Assembly: GCF_905475395.1 (NCBI RefSeq)
Contig: NC_058339.1
Location: forward strand, 72,320,520 to 72,384,519
Source: Chrysoperla carnea
Taxonomy: Eukaryota > Arthropoda > Insecta > Neuroptera > Chrysopidae
Length of the DNA stretch: 64,000 nt
Direction of reading: 5' to 3'
Shown: one piece after another, positions 38,301-47,999 of the stretch
How the letters are laid out: each line of letters begins with the position of its first letter
Position numbering within the stretch: the first letter of the stretch is position 1
Notes under the pieces: model-generated
What the model was told of the DNA's origin: nothing
The model's input: the letters and a program-made list of their open reading frames with translations, nothing else
The model's database searches: none
Position numbers and translations under genes: made by a program

Positions 38301-39010
38301 TATTAGTTAATTTCTAATTATTTATTATCTTCATTAGCAATTATTTTTAATAAACTAATTTATTTATACCTACCTGTTTTAATAATATAATATAACATCA
38401 GGTATTTATTAATTTATTTTAATAACTGACAATAGTTTTGTTTGAAATCATGTCTAGTTCATACACATAAAGTGTTGTTTGTTTCAATTGTTAGTTTTAG
38501 TTCTATAACCTTTGTGGTGTTTAAGAAGTAAGTTTGAAAAACCTTGTGGAATATATTTTTAGAATTTATTTTTTATAAATATTTTTCATTTTGGAAAATT
38601 TATAATGAAAATTTTTTACTTATTAAAATTTGCGTGTACTCTTACTTGAATTTTCTTAATAAAAAATTAAATAAATAAATATGAATCCATTTTTTACTTT
38701 TCTCTAAAGTGTAATTTGTTCATTAAAGTTAAAAGTATATCATTCGTCTATTGGGATCAGTCAAATGAGTATAAATCAACTGACTTTAAAATATATTATT
38801 TTGGTCTAAGACGGAAATAGAATAATTTTATAAGTAGGTAACGCGTTTTTAAATAACAAAATTAAAATGATTTTATTACTTTTTGTTATTGTTTACTTTA
38901 ATCATGTATACGATATTTATTTACATCATGGTCTCTCGATTATAATTGATGTTTTTAATATGATACATACAGCGTAAACTAAATATTGACAAATATCTTG
39001 TCTAGTAATC
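35358..39010. other. Gene-free, very AT-rich stretch
   Basis: No exon or RNA gene recognised. Very AT-rich at about 35740-36400 and 38100-38400, with an AAT-rich run at about 38221-38250. Immediately after the SINE, ATGATGTGGGTGGATTCTGT (35365-35384) is an inverted copy of part of the SINE tail. Confidence 0.45.
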
Positions 39011-39118
39011 TTAATTAAAGAGAATTGAAAAAAATACACTCGAATCAGGACAATGAATCAAAAAAGTCCGGGTTCGAGTCCTGGTTCGAGTGTATTTTTT
39101 TCAATTCTCTTTAATTAA
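39011..39118. repeat. Nearly perfect 41-bp inverted repeat around a tRNA T-arm-like sequence
   Basis: Arms 39011-39051 and 39078-39118 match at 40 of 41 positions. The 26-base spacer runs into CCGGG-TTCGAGT-CCTGG (39068-39084), which has the form of a tRNA T arm and contains the B-box core GGTTCGAGTCC. CACTCGAA in the left arm and TTCGAGTG in the right arm could pair as an acceptor-like stem. D and anticodon arms are absent, so this is not a normal tRNA gene. Confidence 0.7.
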
Positions 39119-39732
39119 AATGATTTTATTTAGAAAAAAAGAAACCCTTGAATTCTTATTATGTCAATTTTTTTGAACTTTCTAAATAAAAAATATAATG
39201 ATTAAATTTGAATAAATAGGAAAAGATCGAATTTTGAATCATATACCAAAGTTTATGATTCGCAAAAACACAAATATTTTGAGATTAGTCTAGCTATTGT
39301 TAATAAAATATTTGCCAAAATAAATAAAATTTAAATGTAATCGATTTAAGACCTAAGAATAGGTACTATTCAGCTAAATATATTATTGGCATAATCAGAT
39401 ATCATCCTGTTTAATGTAATTTATAATTGCTTAGATCTCAAATTGCATACTCCAAATTTTTTAAGGGCTTGAAATCACTTTTTATCAATGTGTTATTATT
39501 TGTATACCAGATTTACTTAATGTTTCGAAAGAGGATTAAAAATAATGATGTGGGTGGCTTCTGTTATAAAATTATTTGTCTGAAAAGGGAGGAAAATCTC
39601 CCGTTTGTTTTTAAATTATTATTAACAGACACTTGTTTTTCACTCTTTAATGATTTGTTCATACATTCTATTGACCCCTCCACCAAATTTCTCTTGCTTG
39701 AAGAATTTCTCAATTTCAAGTCAATTAATTAC
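39119..39732. other. Short spacer, no gene
   Basis: AT-rich. A reading frame of about 100 codons at 39427-39735 is hydrophobic and low in complexity with no recognisable domain. It includes the AATAATGATGTGGGTGG motif also found at about 35361, so I treat it as chance or repeat-derived. Confidence 0.45.
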
Positions 39733-40235
39733 TAAAACACACAATTGACTGAGTTAATTGTTCAAATATGATGTAAAGACAGTGTTGATTACGCAATCGT
39801 TTCTTTTTTACGTACTGTAAGTAAAGAAAGCTAGCCACTCTTAGATAGCCACACGTACGTACACGTTACACACATAACTGATATTTCCATATACATACTA
39901 TACAATTTGCGCTCTCACGGGTTAAACAGTAATGTTTACGAAAAAATGTTTCAAACAAAAGTTGTTTATTTTTTTATGTAAGGAACATTTTTTACATTTA
40001 AACTTTTGTTCTATATCTAACGGTTTATAAGGTGGCTCCTACGGGCTTATGTTGACCTATGTTGCTCATTTATGAACTCGATCTCACTTTTTACGTTCTG
40101 AGCAATTTCAGCTTGATATCTCTTTTCATTTTTGAGGTATCGTGTTAGCGAGCCGACTGCATCAATATTTTCAAACGTTATAAACTTGGGTCTAAGCTCA
40201 GTATACCTTGATATATTTAATATTATATACATGGT
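39733..40235 (-). repeat. About 550-bp dispersed repeat, minus-strand copy
   Basis: It begins with CAATTGACTGAGTTAATTG (the family's 3' end in reverse) and ends near TATATACATGGTATAATAAA. The GTCCGTC block is missing: the copy jumps from the CACGATACCTCAAAAATGAA segment to the ATATTGATGC segment. Confidence 0.65.
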
Positions 40236-41295
40236 ATAATAAAGAAACAGAATTTAGTTTTTCGCATTTGAAAAAGTTGAGATTTTTTCTTTAAAATAAT
40301 TTTCTCATGCATTATTAATATTTTATTCAAGGTAGCCTCCGTGCTTTTGATTTAAGATCTTATCAAATAAATAATAATTATCCATGACTCTTGAATCCAA
40401 TCTTCTGATAAAAAAAAACTAATCAAGTTAATAATAATACCATAACTAATATTTTCATGAAAATATATGTGAAATGTAAAAAACGTGCACTGTATGCGTT
40501 TTATAAACATGCAAAAATTCAATAATTTTTTTTGTATTTTATTAAAATATTGTTTCTTTTACAGGAAATATTGTATATTATATTCTATTGTTTTAAATAA
40601 TTCGTCTGGAGAATTACATCTGAATTGTGATGAATCATGATATGTTTTAAACGTGAAATAATTTGAATTATCACGGATATTTTTTTCTAAGTACTTGCGA
40701 TATATGTCCTCTCTGGATTTCATTTTTATCGATGTAAAGATGTTTCGTAGTGGATAGTCAAATAATAGTATATAATCAAACTTAGAGACAGCTTTAGTCA
40801 GTGACAGTGCATTTTATTATTGGATTTGTTTATTTTACTAAATTTTAACGTGTAAACAAATTGTGTCATTTCAAGTACCGTTTAAATAAAACGTTTCTAA
40901 AGTTTCGCTTCTTTTAAGTGGCAGTTGACACCAATACAAGTGTGATCATTTAAAATTCGACGTCACTTTGAAAACTTTAAACTATAAATTAAATGTAACT
41001 TAACTGAGTATCACTGATGAGTAGATATCATCAACTTTTTAACTTCAGCCGCTTAAATATTTTCCGATAAATCAGGAGATCCTGGTTAGAAAAATTCATT
41101 TTTTATTATTTTTTAAAATTAATTTAGTTTTTGCTTATTCTATGAATAAGCCTAACAATAAGAAGGTCATAGGTTTTTGAGGCAAATATTCAAATTTAGT
41201 CGTAAATGAAATGAAATGTTGAAGCTACTTGCAAATTTTCAACTGCCTATCTTTTATAGTTTTGGACAAAACAGACAAGTTTTGTCCTAATAATT
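40236..41295. other. Upstream region of the SLC26A11-type gene
   Basis: No coding exon. The promoter and first non-coding exon of the downstream transporter gene probably lie here or further upstream, since its first visible exon begins at an acceptor site. A TCAGT initiator-like motif at about 40797 is a weak candidate. Confidence 0.3.
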
Positions 41296-41607
41296 TTTCA
41301 AACAAAAGTTGTTTATTTTTTTATAAAGAACATTTTTTACATTTAAACTTTTCTTCTATCTTTATCGGTTTACTAAATGCAAAACCCACTTGAATAATGT
41401 TGCTCATTTACAAAATCAAACTCACTTTTTAGGTTCTGAGTAAGCTATAAAAAATTCAACTCGATTCTTTTCATTTTTGAGTTATCGTGTTTTCAGACGG
41501 ACAGGCGAACGGACGACAAACGTTTCATCAATATTACTAAGCGTTACAAACTTGGGACTAAAATTAATATACCTTGGTATATATTTCATAAATACAGAGT
41601 ATAAAAA
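41296..41607 (-). repeat. About 550-bp dispersed repeat, truncated minus-strand copy
   Basis: It holds the segment from CAAACAAAAGTTGTTTATTT to ACTAAGCGTTACAAACTTGG and the TATATTTCATAAATACAG end, including ACGGACAGGCGAACGGACGA. It lacks the roughly 150-bp CAATTGACTGAG end. It lies only about 150 bp upstream of the transporter's first visible exon. Confidence 0.6.
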
Positions 41608-41755
41608 CTAGCTATCGATTTACAGAATTTAATTCACTGCATATTTTTCCCGCTTCTTCCACCATAAAATAAAGTGACCATAATTTTCTTAGCTGACAAG
41701 TTACTGTTTCATGTATTCAAACTCAAAATTAATACTTTTTTCTTTTTTGTTACAG

Positions 41756-41976
41756 GAATCAACACAGAATTGAAACTTCAGAAAAACGCACGAAAAAACA
41801 TTAAACATTTTCTCATCAAACAGATAGTGTTCTCAAAAGTTTTTTAGTGCTTCAAAATTATCTAATAATAACAACACAGTGTTTGAATAATAATTCCAAC
41901 AATAGACTTTCGAACATGGTTTTAAAAAAATAATAAAAGCAAAACAATGAGTATTTATAAATACTAATAAAAAATT
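41756..41976 (+). other. 5' UTR part of the transporter's first coding exon
   Basis: A strong acceptor (TTTTTTCTTTTTTGTTACAG/GAATC) ends at 41755, so the coding exon starts with about 221 bases of leader. This implies an upstream non-coding exon not located here. Several stops interrupt the leader in the coding frame. Confidence 0.55.
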
Positions 41977-44900
41977 ATGACAAAATATAAATTAAAAAGT
42001 GATTTTCGGCACTCTAGTCAAGTGACTTTAACTTCATACATGGCGAATGAAAATCAATTGATTAATGATAATGATAATACTAGTCCAAGTAGTATTGATG
42101 ATGATAATAATGTAGGAGGCATTGATAATCATGGAATGATCATGGATACAGAACAACAAAACGAGAACAATAGAAGTGTTAGTATTGGTGCTGCATTAGC
42201 GAAATGTAATCCAGATATGATGAATGAACGATTGCAATGTTCAAACTGTGGAAGAAAAGGTGATTATTTTATTTTAAAACTATAATATGTACTAACTTTA
42301 TCACCTCCGCAGATTTTGTCATGAACTACTGAACCGAAATTCACATATTTTGAGCGAATGCAAAAGCATCATATCCTTAAAAGACACCATCACTTGGGAT
42401 GTACTGACCTCCATTAAGTAAAATAAATGAAGTAGAGCCTTGAAATATCCTAAAATTCATTTAAATAATGTAGAACTACTTTAAAGCAATGGACTTACGT
42501 AATAGATTAAACTGTTTGTAGTTCAAAAGAACTTCTAGGATTTATTCTTAATTCAAATCTTATCGAAACTAATCTATCTCATAACTCAAATTCTATCTTT
42601 CTAATACTGCAATGACTATTTTCACTCAATAATGATACTCTATTGTTTAATATATGATACTTGAATAAATAGATATTTAGCATCCCCCCCCCTCCGAGTC
42701 TCGTGGTAGAAATGGTAGCTGAAATGTTCCCAAGAAAATACTTAATCTTCAAAACTGATACTGCTATCGAAATTGAGTTAGCCATTTCGAAGATTAGCGG
42801 AAACAAACTTAAGTAGAGAAATTTTTCTTTCTTAGATAAATTTATTTAAACTCAAATAAAAACTTCAGTGACCTGATATCTTTGTCAAAACTGAAGAATG
42901 TGTTTCTACATGATTTGTCTAAATTAAAAAGAAATTACGCCTTAATCTTCTTAAATATAGGTGCTCGCCCAAACAAGTAAAATTTACAAAATTTTAAAAA
43001 TCCTCCGATAATTTTTTCCGGATACGGAATCCTAAACTCGTTTTTGAAACATATCTAAGAACTCTCTCCATTAAATCTACCTTTTTCCGTAGAACCAAGC
43101 GAACCGATTTTGAGGATCATCGCCTATTTTTATTTATTCCGGGTAGGGAAGCCTAAACTCGCATTTGAAACACAGCTAAGAACATTCTCCATTATATTAC
43201 CTTTCAAACGAAACAAATAAAATTAAAATCAACAAATAAAATCAACATTACTAGCGAAGTTAATAAAAATTTTGTTTCAGATTCAAATAGTGTTGTATTA
43301 AATATACCAGATCAAAAATCAGTTAGAAGAAGAAAAAGTTTACAAAATCCACCAAATCCAACATTAACGGCATGGTTAAAAGAACGGGCACGGCGGAGTT
43401 GTACAAAGAAAATACTATATAAAAAAGTTCCAATATTCCAATGGCTTCCAAATTACAATAAATCATTAGCAATATCCGATTTAGTTGCGGGTTTCACAGT
43501 AGGTTTAACAGTTATTCCACAAGCGATTGCGTACGCGAATGTAGCCGGATTACCACCAGAGTATGGTTTATATTCATCATTTATGGCATGTTTTGTATAT
43601 ACAGTATTTGGTAGCGTAAAAGATTCACCAGTTGGGCCAACAGCAATTGCAGCTATTTTAACGAGAGAAAATTTACATGGTTTAGGTCCCGATTTTGCAG
43701 TATTATTATGTTTTTTAAGTGGATGTGTTATGTTATTAATGGGTATTCTACAATTAGGTAAGAAATCGTTTTTCCCCTCTTAAAACTTAGTTCAGGACTG
43801 CAAGTTTTCATCTACCTTTTTGTTTCAGGATTTTTAATAGATTTTATTTCCGGTCCAGTAGCGGTTGGATTCACATCAGCAGCGGCGATTGTTATTGCAA
43901 CATCACAAATAAAAGATATATTGGGTTTAACGTTTTCGGCCGCGAAATTTTTGGAAGTTTGGGAGGAAGTGTTTGCGCATATTTCCGAAACTAGATTATG
44001 GGATACTGTTTTAGGTATTGTGTGTATGGCAGTTTTACTTTTACTCAGGGTAAGCATAAGATTATCAGAATATTAATTTACGAAAGGGTCATTAATAAGA
44101 TATTTAATTTTGTAAGATGCCTTTTGTTATTTTGCTGACAGCCTTATTAAGTTTTCGAATTAACATACACTTTATTAAACAAATACCCTCCATAAAGTTA
44201 CATACAACGACATACATTAGCCAAATATTATATATTTACAAATCTAAATTTACAGACATATTGAAAATGGATATCACGATTTTTTTACTAAACATAATTA
44301 ATGTGTTAATTTTTCAGAAAGTAAAAGACATAAAAGTCGCACCTGATTCAAAAGAGAAAACACAAATTCAATGCGCAGCTGAAAAGTTCCTGTGGTTTAT
44401 TTCAACAGCTAGAAATATAATTGTTGTAATTGTATGTGCATTAATGGCCTTTGTGTTCGAAGAGCATGGAATGAAACCATTTATTTTAACAGGTAATTCA
44501 TCGCATAGAACGTATAATATAATAGTACCAGCTGACCACGCGTTGTTGTGGCTCAGTTATAATACAATCAATTAATATTATACTAAGAGTAATATATTTC
44601 ATTCAATTTCATACTTTATATTTATCTCATACTTAAGTGTAATAAGTGGAAACACGGAGCCATCTATTAAATACTTACACAAAATAAAAATAAGCTTGCT
44701 TTAAGGTAATTGTATTGCTCTTACCGACATCTATTGAAAATTTGTAGAAATTAGAAGTAAATTCTGGACATAAAACACAGTTCCATCTACTGAATACTTA
44801 AACAAAATAAAAATAAGATTGTTTGAGGAAAATTTTGTAGCCTCAGCACTATCTATTGATAATTTATAGAATTTAGAACTGAATATTGAAAATAACGCCA

Positions 44901-47659
44901 TCTATTGAATATTTATACAAAATATTCAAAATATTGTTTAAGGGAAATTGTATAACACTTACCTTTATTGAACTTATGCACATCTATACAAGTTAGGCTA
45001 GGTTATGTTAGAGTGGCTGTCCTAGGGTAGGACACACTTAGACCATAGGGTCCGTTGTGATATCGAAAAAGGCTCATCTCCGGCCACTACTCCTTGTAGC
45101 ATTTGGAGCTGTTTAAGAACAGCAGGAGTACTTTGACGTCGACGGATTTTACTTCGGAGAGGTCGTCATAGAAAGGCTGGCTCAAGAAAGTCCATCTTCT
45201 CATGGCAAGAGTTGGGCAGTGACAAAGAAGATGGACATTATCTCCTCCTCCTCACTACTGTGACAGCTCCTGCAGTAGTCGTGATACACTGCCAGGCCTA
45301 GGCACATCTATACCAAATTTCATAGAATTCGTTTGTTTGGTTTCGGAGATTAACGTAAACGAATATCGTGACACGGAATTTGTTTATATTAAGATGTTGA
45401 ACATTACTTTTATCTGACCAAATTGTTGGATTAGAGACTCTTTTCTGACCAACAGACTGGTCAGATATCGAATCCTGATGACTTACATATCTGCAACCCA
45501 CCCATCTTCTTAGTTATAGAAAATTAATTTTTTTCATGATTTTTAGGTGAAATTAAAGCCGGTTTGCCAACATTCCAACCTCCACCATTTTCAACTAGTG
45601 TAAATAATCATACATATAATTTCTTGGAAATGACCTCAAATTTAAGTTCAGCAATTTTCGTTGTTCCTTTGTTAGCTGTGTTAGAAAATATCGCTTTGGC
45701 TAAAGTTTTTGGTAAGATTTTATAAAAATATTTGTATCAATTTAATTCCTAACAAACTAAAATTTGATATTATAGCGGAAGGAAAACCAATTGATGCCAC
45801 TCAAGAAATGTTATCACTTGGATTATGTAACATTGCATCGTCATTCGTAAATTCGATGCCTGTTTCTGGGGCCCTATCGCGTGGGGCTGTAAATAATGCA
45901 AGTGGTGTACAAACAACGTTTGGTGGAATTTATACAGGATTAATTGTATTAGTATCTTTAAAGTATTTTACTCCATATTTTTATTACATTCCAAAAGCAT
46001 CGTTAGCTGCTGTTATTATCGCTGCTGTGGTTTTTATGGTTGAATTTCATGTTGTCAAACCAATATGGAGGAGTAAAAGTAAGGAAATTTACTTTATTTT
46101 TAAATTATTTTTCTAGCCTTCAATGTAAAGATTTTTATGTTGCGATTTTTAATTTATCTCCATTTTACTCTGGAAAAATATTAATAATGCGCCACAAAAA
46201 TCTTGTATCCCGAACTAAATGTTAAATTATTTTCATTTCATTTGACTTTATTTTCCTCAGAGGTCGACTTAATTCCAGCAGTTGCAACGTTTTTATCATG
46301 TTTATTTATTCGTTTGGAACTTGGAATCGTTATCGGAATCACTATTAATGTAATTTTCTTATTATACGCTTCAGCCCGGCCTTCCGTAAGGGTGGAAAAA
46401 ATGAATGTAAGATAATTTAAAATTGTCAATTTTTTATAATTTATGTTTCAATTTATTTAAAATTTATTTTTTAGAGTCAATCAGGTTATGAATATTTATG
46501 TATTACACCTGACCGAAGTTTACGATTTCCATCTGTTGAGTATGTTCGTAAATCAATATCAAAAGCTGGTGCACGTTTAGGATATTCTAGTACTCCGGTT
46601 GTGATTGATGCCCGACATATTCAAGGAGCTGATTTTACGGCAGCTGAAGTAAGATTCTTAATTTTTATAAAATGAATAATATTTTTATAACAGGTACATT
46701 TGACGGTAGGGCTAGTAATTTCTGAGAAAGTAATTCAAATCGATTCGAAATATGTAGAAATTCAAAAACTGCTTTGTCACTTACCTCTTAAAAAAATTGA
46801 AGAAAATGATTAGATCTCTATTTTGATAAACTCATGGCAGGCAATTTTGACCCAAAAATCACAAAAATCGAGTTTATCTGTTGATTGGGCGAGTACTTTC
46901 AGCGATACCACCTAAATTGATTTGAAATTTACGATCTCGGAATCAACTCGTCTAGTCGTCAAACCAATTTTTTATTTTTCGGGCCAGATTTACATGAAAA
47001 ATTGAGTTTTATTAACTTCAAATGTAAAAAAAAATTTTTTTAATTTTCGATTTTTTTCCAAAGAGGTTTAATCCCACAAAAATTACAAAAACTCGAAGAA
47101 AAAATTTCAATCTCAATTTCGATAAAACTCAGTTGGTAGGGAAATTTTGACACAAATATTACAGCAATCTGGTTTATTTGACGATCGGGAAAGTATTTCC
47201 GAAAATATCGCCTAAATCGATTCAAAATATTACGATTTCTCGGAATCAACTCCTTCGTCCAATCTCGCCTTTGCCTAGCTGTTTGATTGAATGGCTGAAT
47301 ATCGTTCAGCCATGTTGTACGTTGCCGCTTAGTAAAAATGCTAGGCTGTTAATTTAACGACTAATTAAGCTAGTTGGCTGCGACATACACATAAAACAAA
47401 CTGTTTTTCGTAAAAATTAGACTTGTTTTCTCTAATATAAAATAATTTTCATTTCTAGGGTGTAAAATCTTTAATCGATGATTTCATGCGTCGAAACCAA
47501 GCGCTATTATTCTATAATTTGAAACCAAGCATCGTATCCGTATTCCAAGGTGTTCATCCAAAAGATTTACGTTTATGTAACTCCGAAATGGAATTAAATG
47601 AAATGTTAAAAGCGTGTCAAACGACGAAACCACGGCCAAGCGAAAACTGTAATAATTAA
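41977..47659 (+). CDS. SLC26A11-type sulfate/anion transporter with STAS domain (nine coding exons)
   Basis: A multi-pass membrane anion transporter of the SLC26 family, closest in character to the sodium-independent sulfate transporter SLC26A11. Coding exons: 41977-42259, 43281-43757, 43829-44049, 44318-44492, 45547-45711, 45776-46078, 46261-46406, 46475-46648 and 47459-47659. Every junction has GT-AG and keeps frame, giving 714 residues. Residues 1-94 are a polar Asn/Asp-rich extension. The membrane core has the family signature around VIPQAIAYANVAGLPPEYGL (172-191) and NSMPVSGALSRGAVNNASG (466-484), typical of the substrate-binding fold. A STAS domain (about 591-714) closes the protein. 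Human SLC26A11 is about 600 residues; the excess is N-terminal. A second in-frame Met at 42040 could be the true start. Introns hold tandem repeats, a reversed dispersed repeat and a truncated LINE. Substrate is inferred from family. Confidence 0.93.
43019..43230 (-). repeat. Intronic repeat with two diverged units
   Basis: TCCTAAACTCGTTTTTGAAA...CTAAGAACTCTCTCC and GCCTAAACTCGCATTTGAAA...CTAAGAACATTCTCC lie about 120 bp apart in direct order. The reverse complement of the second unit matches the GAAAGGTAAT...GAGTGTTCTTAGCTATG part of the repeat at 26090. It lies in the first coding-region intron of the transporter gene, ending about 50 bp before the acceptor. Confidence 0.5.
44647..44985 (+). 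repeat. About 120-bp tandem repeat in the fourth intron of the transporter CDS
   Basis: Two full diverged units and part of a third share CCATCTA(T/C)T(A/G)AATACTTA, ACAAAATAAAAATAAG and ATTGTA blocks. A half-unit echo (ACATCTATTGAAAATTTGTA) suggests an older period of about 60 bp. The third unit is interrupted by the LINE at 44990. Confidence 0.6.
44990..45301 (-). mobile_element. 5'-truncated LINE (jockey-like tail), 312 bp, with 12-bp target-site duplication
   Basis: A perfect 12-bp direct repeat, GCACATCTATAC, flanks it (44978-44989 and 45302-45313). On the minus strand the 5' part reads as decayed coding sequence, including DDLSEVKSVDVK and LLLFLNSSK followed by a stop, which resembles the C-terminal end of jockey-like LINE ORF2 proteins. 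The 3' end (ATCACAACGGACCCTATGGT...CATAACCTAGCCTAACTT) matches the SINE tails at 12702 and 54021. It lies antisense in a transporter intron and GC content rises sharply inside it. Confidence 0.85.
46705..47270 (+). repeat. Diverged tandem repeat filling most of the last intron of the transporter
   Basis: About 46793-46953 and 47089-47270 are related units, with a partial third at about 46705-46770. Shared blocks include GG(C)AATTTTGAC(C/A)CAAA, CGA(T/G)(C/T)GGG(C/A)(G/A)AGTA, CCTAAAT(T/C)GATT and TCTCGGAATCAACTC. The period is about 300 bp. No coding capacity. Confidence 0.55.
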
Positions 47660-47712
47660 TGATTGTAACATTAGTTTAAAACAAATTTTTTTATATATTT
47701 ATAACGAAAATT

Positions 47713-47996
47713 AATAAATTGATAGCATAATTTTTAGAGTGTACTAAACACAAAATGTAAGAATAGACTTAAGACTAACTCAATAATTATTTGGTAATGT
47801 TTGTGGTAAACATTTTTGAGAAGTAATTAGTTAATAAGTAGAAAAATTCTTTTTTTTATGAAGAGTTCATTCATAAGTGATATATAGATCAGTATTTTGT
47901 TTACTGTTTTATGTTTTCTTGTATAATTATTCAAAAAATTATTGTAATTAGAATATTTAATTATTTCCTGTATTAAGCAATTATTACGAAAATAAA
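47713..47996 (+). promoter_or_regulatory. Candidate poly(A) signals of the transporter gene
   Basis: AATAAA at 47713-47718 (54 bases past the stop) and at 47991-47996 (about 330 bases past it). Either could serve; the sequence alone does not decide. Confidence 0.4.
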
Positions 47997-47999
47997 TTA

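Noticed and set aside
39427-39735. 102-codon plus-strand frame with hydrophobic N-terminus
   Set aside because: Low complexity, Phe/Leu-rich as expected of AT-rich DNA, contains a repeat-derived motif and has no recognisable domain or splice partners.
43812-44057. Minus-strand 81-codon frame
   Set aside because: It is the antisense of transporter exon 3, whose plus-strand frame matches the SLC26 family.
44117-44575. A continuous 152-codon plus-strand gene
   Set aside because: Only 44318-44492 matches the transporter; the rest is intron read through, with good acceptor and donor sites at the borders.
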